Shown piece by piece: positions 9,896 through 20,519 of a stretch of DNA of 20,519 nucleotides. Source of the stretch: Priapulus caudatus (Eukaryota > Priapulida > Priapulimorpha > Priapulimorphida > Priapulidae); the NCBI RefSeq assembly GCF_000485595.1, contig NW_014577360.1, forward strand, positions 227,901 through 248,419. The letters are read 5' to 3'. Made by a program: the position numbers and the translations under genes. The notes under the pieces are model-generated. The model had not been told where the DNA came from, made no database searches, and saw nothing but the letters and a program-made list of their open reading frames with translations. Position 1 is the stretch's first letter; each line of letters starts with the position of its first letter.

Positions 9896-11859
9896 AGCTC
9901 TATACTCCGCTCGAAACTTTTGCCAGCTCTATGATGCGAATTTCTACAAAGTAGTCGGATCCCGTTTCATAAACAGAAAATGGTAGACCGGTCACCATGG
10001 CTACGCCACTTGGCGGAATAGCACAATTACACGACAAGACCAATGTAACTTAATGTAACCTAATGCATTCTAGACGTCCGCAGGGCATCATTTCCTGCGT
10101 GCATAATGCAAGTTAGTGCACTCTATTGCCAAATTTTACAGAAACAAATTCAAAATAAGGCCTTTTCTAGAGTCGTAACAGTGCAACGGCGAACAATTTG
10201 CGGAAAGTTAATGTTGTATGGCATGTATGCCCCCTTATAATTGGATGGGTGTGTGCAGATTATAGCGTGCGCGCGTGACTCTGTTGGCTGTCACATGCGC
10301 CGCGATTTAAACACATAGCACTGCAGCTGTTATCATGAGCTTATGGTTAACTCATTATACATATATATGTATTATTTCCTCAACGAACATAGAGCCATGC
10401 CGCTATTCACTAGGGAAGCACTATTATATTATTTTATATAGCACGCCTCATAGCGTGAATGTCTGTGTATGTGTGCCCATGGCGACGCCTTGAACGACAC
10501 AGTCCGCGCAATTACACAGTGCCTTGCAATAGTGTGTTGCCATGACGCTGCTATTGCCATCTGTCAGCGTGTTGGCACGCGCGCACGTACCAGCACCGCT
10601 GGCCGCCGATATTCCTGACATGCGGTATAGCGACTCCGCTCGCCGCTGTCACACCACGACGCCAGCATTAATGGCTTCCAGATTCAATTAATCATGATCG
10701 CGCTCTTGCATCAGATTTTTCTGAATGAGCCACGAGGTTCTTTTAATTCGTACGTATCTGAAAATCCTTTCATCTCCGTGAGAACTATAGATGTGCGGAT
10801 TTCCATTCGTAACGCAAATTGAGATCGTTTTACCAAGCGCTGAAGATCCGCTGGAATGGGATAAATGGGACAGGTGCCGGTGTCTAGTTTTTGGAGAAAA
10901 AATGAAATCGTATGCCAAATAACTGTAAATGACTGTTAAATAAATTTTGAACAAAATTATTACTTTACGGCCATTTTGTTTGGGACGAATCCGTCTGATC
11001 CGGATCACTTGATCCTGATCTGCCCAAACAAACGCAAATTTACTTCCAACAGATCACGTTTCGCTGTGACCAATCACATGATATGGTCGATGGTACATGA
11101 CATGAAGCAAGCAGTTGTTAGTTGGGTCGTACGCCACCATATTGGATCCCCTTCGAATCAAGCACGTCAGCAGATTTAGAAATCTGTGATTGGGATCACT
11201 GATCGGCACAAACAAACGCGCAGGATCACTGGATCCATGTGATCACTGGTCAGGATCATATGATCCGCCCAAACAAACACGCAGGGTTACTGGATCCGTG
11301 TGATCAATGGTCAGGATCATATGATCCGCCCAAACAAACACGCAGGATCACTGGATCCGTGTGATCACTGGTCAGGATCATATGATTCGTCCAAACAAAC
11401 GCGCAGGATCACTGGATCCGTGTGATCACTGGTCAGGATCATATGATCCACCCAAACAAACGCGCAGAATCACTGGATTCGTGTGATCACTGGTCAGGAT
11501 TATATAAACCGCCCAAACAAACGCGCAGGATCACTGGATCCGTGTGATCACTGGTCAAGATTATATAAACCGCCCAAACAAACGCGCAGGATCACGGGAT
11601 CCGTGTGACAAACAAACGCGCAGGATCACTGGATCCGTGTGATCCTTGATTAGTATCATATGATCCGCTCAAACAAACGCGCAGGATCACTGGATCCGTG
11701 TGATCAGGATCATATGATCTGCCAAAACAAACGTGTCCTTAGTCATCCTATTGTAGGGCCTGACTTTGATATTGCCTGGCTTATTTCATAAAATTCTGTG
11801 TAGGTAATTTCTGCCAAGTATTTTACAACAACAATGTTTTGATATATTAACTTTTTCGT
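9896..11859 (+). mobile_element. Unclassified repeat element, copy 2
   Basis: Same-strand copy of the element at 2729-5283. Head at 9896-11211, 61-bp array at 11212-11733, tail at 11734-11859. It follows a TATATATATAT tract on its left and runs into TAGAAGGTTTAAAAC on its right. It carries about 33 extra bases around 10190-10222. From 10321 to 11050 it sits exactly 7200 bp from copy 1 with only scattered substitutions. It encodes no recognisable protein. Confidence 0.7.
11212..11733. repeat. 61-bp tandem array, about nine units
   Basis: Same unit as at 4012-5155, but about nine units in place of about nineteen. One unit near 11581-11612 is truncated by about half. The array length therefore changed since the two elements diverged, while the unique head stayed nearly identical. 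Confidence 0.92.
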
Positions 11860-12461
11860 TAGAAGGTTTAAAACATGTTAACCGTTTTACTGTAAGAGAG
11901 GGTAGAGAACGAGACTTAGGCAGTGAACGGGGAGTGAGATGGAGTGGGAGATACAAGAAGTGGGAAAATCTTAATTTTTTACTACAACAATTTACTAGTA
12001 CAAGCAAGTAGCTGGAGCGAAGGGGATACATGGTTTAGAGCTAGTACGGCCACAGACACAGACGTCGCCGCAGAAATTTATGCAGAAACTACGTACAGCA
12101 TAATATATATATATATATATATATTGCTATAGAGGTCACAGCTAGACGCACGCGCGCACATGTTTGTCAAGGGTGGAGATGAAGAGCACACAAATAGATC
12201 TAGGAACTTAGAAAATACAAGATTTGGTATGTTTCCGTGTGTCGTCGAGCAGAGTGCCCCCTACGTGGAGGACCACTCACCCACTGGAACGCCTACACTA
12301 TCATACAGAATGGACTTTTACTCAGAACAAATTTTCTTCGTGTGAAATTAAGGTCACGCTATTCACGTTTCGTACGTGGTACGTACGATACGCGTTCGAA
12401 ACTGAGTTCTGAGGTACGTTTGAACGCGATACCAGGCGTGCATTGATATTAGATACGGTAA
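11860..12461. other. No gene recognised; (AT)n at 12102-12124
   Basis: Unique DNA with a purine-rich patch at 11890-11960, an (AT)n run at about 12102-12124, and short overlapping frames of 60-80 codons in several phases. None has recognisable domains or convincing exon boundaries. Confidence 0.45.
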
Positions 12462-12768
12462 AGCCCCGGTCACAACGGGTCGTACGAAATTTTGTCGTAC
12501 AAAATATTTGTCGTGGCCAGATCTTACAACATGCCCGAAATGTATTTCGAGTGGTCACAAGGGCTACGACACATCAAAGATGGTTTGGCGATGAGGACGC
12601 GATAGAAAAAAAAGATATGTCGTGGTTATGTCGTGGGTGTGTCGCAAGTCAGTTTCACGTCAGTCGTGAGTTGTTGGGCATTGTCGGGGGGCTGTTTTTC
12701 ACGTGAACAGGTTGTGGTTCACTCGTGGGATGCACGTGCTGCAGTCGTGCGACTGGCGCACAACCGTT

Positions 12769-12812
12769 GTGGGTCATTCGTGGGTCACTCGTGGGTCACT
12801 CGTGGGTCACTC
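12769..12812. repeat. Four 12-bp repeats near the left promoter
   Basis: CGTGGGTCACTC-type 12-mers are repeated about four times (the first has ATTC for ACTC), directly upstream of the left TATA box. Subterminal repeats of this kind are common in DNA transposons and may bind transposase; that role is inferred. Confidence 0.8.
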
Positions 12813-12830
12813 GCGCGTCCGTCTCCCGAC

Positions 12831-12837
12831 TATATAA
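12831..12837 (+). promoter_or_regulatory. TATA box of left (rightward) promoter
   Basis: TATATAA within GACTATATAACGAGG lies about 120 bp upstream of the ATG at 12952. Initiation would be expected near 12860. Position, sequence and the downstream start codon agree with a transposon gene promoter; use is unproven. Confidence 0.5.
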
Positions 12838-12951
12838 CGAGGCCCGGTCTGTTACCTGCCATTTGCTGCAGAGATTTTCCAGTGGATACATCGAAGTTCT
12901 GCCCGAATTTTTAACATTTGTCACTTTATTTAATCAAAGTTAGTATCCAGG

Positions 12952-13014
12952 ATGCCTCTCAAGAAGAAAACCAACAAGAGAAAGGTGGTAAGCCTAGCAG
13001 TTGGCCCTTGGTGA
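12952..13014 (+). CDS. Truncated first coding segment of left transposon gene
   Basis: A 20-codon frame begins ATGCCTCTCAAGAAG and encodes a very basic peptide, MPLKKKTNKRKV..., ending at TGA in 13012-13014. It sits behind a TATA box inside the Harbinger-like element. Many PIF/Harbinger elements carry a second gene for a Myb/SANT-like DNA-binding protein, and a lysine-rich start would suit it, but too little remains to identify it. GTAAGC inside the frame (GTG|GTAAGC) could be an old splice donor. Downstream the frame enters sequence belonging to the opposite-strand transposase, so the gene was truncated by the same internal deletion. Confidence 0.4.
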   Translation: MPLKKKTNKRKVVSLAVGPW

Positions 13015-13300
13015 TGCGAGGGGCGACACTCAGCAACAGCTCGTGAAACATGCCTGCCAACCCCACGAAGTCACCGACAGATTCCCGCTCCAACTCTTGC
13101 ATCAGAGTACCCAACATCAGCCCAAACATCAGGCGCCGCTCGATCCACGGCCAATCCCACCAACGTCGGGGGTTTCGCCGGTTCCTGCGCTGCTCCCGGA
13201 CCCGGATCAACGCCAACAGCACTATATTATGCTCGTGCTGGAGTTCCTCCAGACGCCCCCTCAGCAGGGCCACGCGTAGTCGCTCAGGTGGAATAGCCAT
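12959..13300 (-). pseudogene. Harbinger-type transposase, N-terminal fragment
   Basis: The 113-codon minus-strand frame begins MAIPPERLRVALL. About 98-100 residues look like a PIF/Harbinger transposase N terminus: an Arg/Glu-rich helical start (residues 6-40), the RRWWDWPWIERR block (45-56) where the family usually has W-V-R-P-W, FGL..LMQELERE (59-73), then MFHELLLSVAPRITK (84-98). In intact relatives, which are about 350-450 residues, this precedes the DDE nuclease domain; here all of that is missing. The last 13 residues are antisense to the left gene's start, so the deletion junction lies near 13000-13007. A TATA-like sequence precedes the ATG. It is a non-functional transposase remnant. 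Confidence 0.75.
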
Positions 13301-13353
13301 CCTCTTTCAGCGCCGACAGGCAGTTTTTAATTCCAAGCGTTCATTCGCCCGAG

Positions 13354-13361
13354 CTATATAC
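13354..13361 (-). promoter_or_regulatory. TATA-like box of right (leftward) promoter
   Basis: Read on the minus strand the sequence is GAGGTATATAGCTCGG, about 55 bases upstream of the transposase ATG at 13300. It faces the left promoter at 12831, so both transcripts of this shortened element would converge and overlap. Confidence 0.5.
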
Positions 13362-13470
13362 CTCTCAAAAACGAAAATATGTTGCAAGACTAACGCAAGA
13401 CTAACGCATGACAGACTTGCAATGTTGTGCGAGCCTCTTACGAAATATAATATTTGTGAGGCAATCTTGC

Positions 13471-13510
13471 AACTGTCTCACGACTGTCCTGCGACAGCCG
13501 TGAGACAGTT
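13471..13510. repeat. Hairpin in right subterminal region of the transposon
   Basis: AACTGTCTCACGACTGTC and GACAGCCGTGAGACAGTT form 18-bp arms with one mismatch around the loop CTGC. The motif GACAGTCG / CGACTGTC recurs several times between 13470 and 13750. Confidence 0.8.
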
Positions 13511-13835
13511 GTAGGACAGTCGTGCGATAGTCGTAAGATTGTTTGACTAAAAAAATTTCTTCTGGTACCCACGACAAGATATTTATCGCACGACAGTCGC
13601 AAGACTGTCGCAAGACTGTTGTAGGACAGACTCACAAAAACCAGAAGACATAGATACCACAACAAAAAATCGTGCAACAAAAAAGGTGCATGTTCAATTC
13701 ATGTGGCAAGTCGATGCCACAATGCTCAAAATTTCGTAGGACTGTCTTGCGACGACCCCCGATGACCCACGAGTTGCCCAAATTTTCTGTCGTGTCGTTG
13801 CACAAATGAGTCGTGGGCTCGTTGTGACCAGGGCT

Positions 13836-14172
13836 AAACAGTTTCTACACACGACGACACGACGTAACGGTTAGACACGAGAGAATGTAACATGTATACA
13901 GTTATGTATATTGCTTATCGGATGCATTCGCCTGGTTTGGTTGGACACCCTTGGTGTGATCCAGCATATAGATCCTATTAGACAGTATAATAGGATCTTT
14001 ATGTGATCCAGCAGCAGCCAATAGCAGCGCATCTTTGAAGTCTACTATTAGCAAGCGGTTGTCTATTCAAGCAGATAGTTTTGAACATGTCATTAAAACG
14101 CAACGATAAATCTTCTGTCTAGAGTATTAACTCTCTTTTCTACGCACTGGAACGCATCACAAATCTCACCTA
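13836..14172. other. Intergenic; hairpin with flanking direct repeats at 13956-14013
   Basis: The only structure seen is AGATCCTATTA (13970-13980) and TAATAGGATCT (13988-13998), an 11-bp perfect hairpin with a 7-base loop. It is flanked on both sides by direct copies of TGTGATCCAGCA. No gene is apparent. Confidence 0.6.
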
Positions 14173-14255
14173 AAGCATGCAGCACACCTCACCATTTTCG
14201 TTACTCGTACAGGCAATTTTCGTGGTCGGCAATTTTTGTGGCCTTTGCCGCGTCA

Positions 14256-14290
14256 CAGCACACGTTACCACTGAGTGGTGACGTGTGCTG
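14256..14290. repeat. Near-perfect hairpin inside the MITE
   Basis: CAGCACACGTTACCACT and AGTGGTGACGTGTGCTG pair over 17 bp with one mismatch around a single G. Confidence 0.85.
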
Positions 14291-14360
14291 TTGACGGCAA
14301 TTTTTGTTGCCAGATGTTGTAGCTTTAACCCATTCATATACAGTTATCAAATAAAGGAAA

Positions 14361-14580
14361 TATATAAATTTTATCAACATTTCTGTTACTTAGGTCTAGG
14401 GGCCCTATATTTGTATATTTGTATTTTTGTATGTTTGTATAATTATTTGTATATTTGTATATTTGTAATATATAAATTTATCAACATTTATGTTACTTAG
14501 GCCTAGGGGCCCTATATTTGTATATTTGTATTTTTGTATGTTTGTATATTTGTATATTTGTATATTTGTATATTTGTATT
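14361..14580. repeat. Duplicated ~109-bp segment with TATTTG minisatellite
   Basis: TATATAAATTT(T)ATCAACATT, TACTTAGG(T/C)CTAGGGGCCC and then TATTTGTATATTTG... occurs at 14361 and again at 14469, an offset of about 108-109 bp. The first copy ends ATAATTATTTG; the second extends into more TATTTG units. Confidence 0.85.
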
Positions 14581-14712
14581 TGCCCATTTTGAAATCATCT
14601 GACGGCAGCGCTAATTTTGATTGGTCTGCGAGTGATTTTGTTGCCGATTGCCGTGGTGGCTTGGCGCACACTTCACCACAAGTTGCCACCACGAGCAATT
14701 TTCGTGGTGAGA

Positions 14713-14730
14713 AATCAAACCGGTTTGATT
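14713..14730. repeat. Perfect 18-bp palindrome
   Basis: AATCAAACCGGTTTGATT is self-complementary. It lies between CGTGGTGAGA and TCTCGGCAACTC in the right half of the MITE. Confidence 0.85.
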
Positions 14731-14865
14731 CTCGGCAACTCGTGGTCACCACTAAATTTCCGTGGTGAGTGGTCGTTGCCGCACACTTGGGCCATTTTTG
14801 TGACGACCACGAAAATTGCTTGTACGACGAGCAACGAAAATGGTGAAGTGCGCTGCATGCTTCTA

Positions 14866-14904
14866 GATTAGATGCTTAGATGCTTAGATGTTAGATGCTT
14901 AGAT
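14866..14904. repeat. Short TTAGATGC tandem repeat
   Basis: The 8-base unit GATGCTTA/TTAGATGC is repeated about four to five times, with one copy shortened, immediately outside the right end of the MITE. Confidence 0.8.
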
Positions 14905-17112
14905 TTCCAAAAATTGTGGCGGGCCCGATTGTCTAGATAAGGGGCAGGCGGACAGCTGTCCCATAGATAACGGAGAAAAATCAAAAGTATCCTTCATAAA
15001 TTCACGTAACCCTCAAATAAATGCAATAAATAATAGGACAGAATTATTCATTCAGTCCATTCTTATCTTACACGTGGTTGCTATATTTTCCAAAAAGGTA
15101 CAATAATATTCCCTCGTAATGAAAATTTCCCAATTAGGTCAAGAAATCGTGCTCCACTGGATATTTGATTAGGCTACGGTCATGCCCTTCATCAGTAGCT
15201 ACCAAGGTCGTGGCTGCTATAGCAATGCATATCCCAGTACATGACGTGAACAAGTTTCCCTCTTCTCTCTCGCTAGCTCCACCGTCAGTAATTTAATGAA
15301 TGCATGTATAATAGATAGGCAATGCGATATGAAATCGTTCTCTTCTCGTCGGGTAACTTAACGTGAGCTAGCATCGCGATCTACCCGCCACTCGGATCGA
15401 GTCGTCAGCACGTGTACAACCGTCGTACCGCCACGGCAACAGCCGAGAGCAAATCGTTAGACACGGATAATGGCGTGCCCTTGTTCCAGCGACAGCTGCG
15501 ACGTTTGCTTTGCCTGACTTTTTGGTAACCCGAAGAGACGCAATTGATTGGAAGGTGATGAGGTTTTACCGAGCGATCGAAATGCCTGACACATTTAACT
15601 CTCCTGCCGCGTCTCCCCGCTGAAACATTGAGAGACAGTGCACACGCCGAGCATTTACTTTATCTATGTAACTGCTAGAGGACTACGAGAGGCTAGAGAA
15701 GAAGTTCTATTAAATAATTAAAATTTGCTGGAATTGTTTCGTCGTCGTTGTTGAAAAGAGGCCGCGCGACGACAGTCACGCGTATTGGCTATAAGAGAAA
15801 AGTGAATAAAAACAAATGTGTTCAATTTGTTGAATTTTGTAAACAAAACTCGTTATGATTCACACTTGATTGTAACGAAAAAAAGCTTGCCGCGTGGCTA
15901 CCGACTCCGATAACATCGATATTTATCGCGTTTGATTTAGATGGGAGTCCATACGCACCTAGCTGCACTGACATTTCAGACCAACAGTCACCAATCGGGT
16001 CCCTCATACGCGCAGACGTTACCGGGGCTACCATGGCCACGCTGCACACGTGCACGTTATACCAGTCGTTGGGTGATCGATCATGTGCGTGTATTTCAGC
16101 TGAGCGAATACTCGGATCGGTAGTGTGAGACCGACGATTGATTCTTTAGCACGAAATATTTTTTGTGTGTGAAATTATATTTGTTGAGAACTTATCACCT
16201 GTTTGTTCACTGCTGATAATATTAGTAATCGCCTACTGTTTTACTGATGGAGTACGCCACAATGTGGCCTTCTTCGTAAAGGTATTTTGTAATTTTATTA
16301 GTTTGACGTAGGCCCTAGTATTCCACAATTTTATATTAGTAATATATAGAAGTTTCTGTGGTCCAGATAAATTTCTTATTATTATTGCAGGACTGTCTTT
16401 ACGTAATGCTTCATATTACGAAGTTGTTAGCCACTTGTATTGACGCGACATGTGTGGAAGATTTGTTACGGAAATTATTCTGATGAATAATTGTTGTATA
16501 ATTGTTGCGTTAATTTGATTTTGCACCCATTTGTATTTATACATGACATGTAAACATTCTTTAAGTGATCTGTGCGCGATTGGTAACCTACGTGGTCCGC
16601 AGTCGCAAATGTAGAAGCAAAGTTGAATTTTTATTTGTAAAACTATCACTTGAAAATGAAACGTATATGACTTTTTTACTGATGGTTTTGCATGCGTTGT
16701 CCAAACTTTAAAAATTTCTTTTCATAGAACTAATGTCTTTTATCTTACTTGCATCTAATTTCCTATTAGAAAATATACCACCTGGAAAACTTTTAAATGC
16801 GTTTAAATTAAAATGAACTTTGTTGCGCATGAAAACAATTCCTTATTCAATCATAATGTATTACAAAAATAAAATGACAGCGACATGATAATTATTGTCT
16901 TCATTAAAATATCTTTACACGTCATCGAGTCACTTCTCGCACAATCAAGAAGCTTTGTTTATTTGTACGAACTACCAACCTTATTATATCCAAGTTATAT
17001 TAATATTATTAAGTCCAATAGACGAGTCGTTTTTAGAAACACGTACCTCATTACTAAGTGATAAGCTGGTGACATTTGATTAGTAGCAAAAACACTAACA
17101 CGCACCGTATCC
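14905..17112. other. Intergenic region upstream of the polycystin-like gene; nothing recognised
   Basis: About 2.2 kb with no recognisable protein, RNA gene or mobile element. A 12-bp palindrome GGACAGCTGTCC lies at 14950-14961. ATTGGCTATAAG at 15785-15796 combines CCAAT- and TATA-like motifs but precedes no convincing gene. Frames of 60-77 codons at 15822-16123 and 16416-16649 have no domain signature. 16140-17100 is AT-rich. Promoter elements of the downstream gene should lie somewhere here or up to 17330, but none can be assigned. Confidence 0.45.
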
Positions 17113-17277
17113 ATGGGTAACATTGATCATTGCATTGATGCACAAATGTTTACGCTGGGTGAAGCGCGCAATCACTCTGTCGGCTACCCAGGGCTTGTTA
17201 CCACCGCCTACCTTTACAGCTTCGCCAAGTTCCATCAAGACTTGGAGAGTAGAAACCTACTGAAGCCCTGTGAGTGA
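17113..17277 (+). CDS. 54-codon upstream open frame (possible uORF)
   Basis: An ATG at 17113 (CCATGGGT) opens a 54-codon frame ending with TGA at 17275-17277, 57 bases before the start codon of the polycystin-like gene and in the same frame. The predicted peptide (MGNIDHCIDAQMF... to ...LLKPCE) has no domain I recognise. Its composition is less biased than the surrounding AT-rich DNA. It could be an upstream ORF in the 5' leader, part of a separate upstream exon, or chance. The -3 position is T, a weak start context. Confidence 0.25.
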   Translation: MGNIDHCIDAQMFTLGEARNHSVGYPGLVTTAYLYSFAKFHQDLESRNLLKPCE

Positions 17278-17334
17278 CGGAGTCAAGGCGGAGAGAGGTA
17301 GAAGTGTCTCCTTCCACGGGCGAACTCCTTTAAC

Positions 17335-20220
<2,886 letters not shown>

Positions 20221-20519
20221 GTACGCATATTTCCATTGCATACTTTAAAGCAGTGTCTCATTCAAATACCCGTATGGCTATTTTCTAATCTCTCAATTCA
20301 AGGTTCTTTTTAATGGCTAGTAGAGTTAGACGGTTAACAATAAGTAAACAGGCAGAACTGAAAATCTTGTCGAATTCCTGTTTTAAAAGCAACGAATCAC
20401 ACAAAAATACAAACGCTATCTCTTATGTGTATTTCTTTTCAAACGACATACATTTAAACCTATATGTAATATTATATACTATATATGTATATATACATAT
20501 ATGTGTATATACATAATAC
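20221..20519. other. Probable intron 5 start and AT-rich tail
   Basis: After the proposed donor at 20221, the next acceptor-like site (AATTCAAG at 20294-20301) would add only five codons before TAG, so it is unlikely to be the real exon 6. The last 60 bases are an AT-rich, partly palindromic TATATGTATATATACATATA tract. Nothing else is visible. Confidence 0.4.

Larger units (their letters stand above)
12462..13835. mobile_element. Deletion-derived PIF/Harbinger-like DNA transposon
   Basis: The ends carry a terminal inverted repeat AGCCC(C/T)GGTCACAACG: 12462 onward on the left, reverse complement ending at 13835 on the right, one mismatch in 16 bp. The flanking trinucleotides are TAA on the left and AAA on the right. 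That would be an imperfect version of the 3-bp TWA target duplication typical of PIF/Harbinger elements. Inside, a minus-strand reading frame matches the N-terminal part of Harbinger transposases. Subterminal regions are rich in short motifs (GTGGGTCACTC on the left, GACAGTCG on the right). The catalytic DDE portion is absent, so this copy cannot move on its own. Confidence 0.75.
14173..14862. mobile_element. MITE-like element with TIRs of about 56-59 bp
   Basis: The left arm (14173-14228) starts AAGCATGCAGCACACCTCAC and continues CATTTTCGTT...GGCAATTTTCGTGGTCG. The reverse complement of 14803-14862 gives the same sequence with about four mismatches and one 3-base gap. CTA flanks both ends (14170-14172 and 14863-14865), a plausible 3-bp target duplication. 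The interior has no transposase. It contains a near-perfect hairpin, a TATTTG-rich duplicated segment and a central palindrome. A 3-bp duplication would be compatible with the PIF/Harbinger superfamily, but the family is not established. Confidence 0.75.

Overview
The window looks like nuclear DNA of an animal, most likely a marine invertebrate. The grounds are a gene split by introns with GT-AG splice sites, a secreted WSC plus PKD domain architecture, PIF/Harbinger-type transposon remains, long microsatellites and a gene-poor, repeat-rich layout. The phylum cannot be fixed from the sequence alone. There is no sign of bacterial operons, rRNA, tRNA or CRISPR.

Layout. 1-1190 is unannotated AT/GC-mixed DNA. 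1200-1965 is a CpG-dense degenerate minisatellite with a unit of about 25 bp. A (GT)n tract lies at 2385-2436. From 2729 to 11859 there is a composite repeat landscape. Two same-strand copies of one unclassified element (2729-5283 and 9896-11859) each consist of about 1.3 kb of unique sequence, an array of 61-bp palindrome-rich units (about 19 and about 9 copies), and a tail of about 125 bp. Between them lies about 4 kb of TGCG/TACG tetranucleotide DNA, almost all alternating purine-pyrimidine. It is organised into a higher-order tandem structure by four copies of a module of about 240 bp. A fragment of a dispersed repeat is at 9401-9670.

12462-13835 is an internally deleted PIF/Harbinger-like transposon. 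It keeps both ends, two convergent TATA-type promoters and the first ~100 codons of the transposase, without the catalytic domain. 14173-14862 is a MITE-like element with TIRs of about 56-59 bp and a CTA flanking repeat. 14905-17112 shows nothing recognisable.

The only confident host gene starts at 17335 on the + strand and runs off the right edge. Its five exons encode a signal peptide split over two very small coding exons, a complete eight-cysteine WSC domain, a PKD domain and the start of a second PKD-like region. This resembles the N terminus of polycystin-1 family proteins. A GA-rich microsatellite sits in its first intron. The many very long open frames across 5.2-9.1 kb are artefacts of a tetranucleotide repeat with no stop codon in any frame. 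They should not be annotated as proteins.
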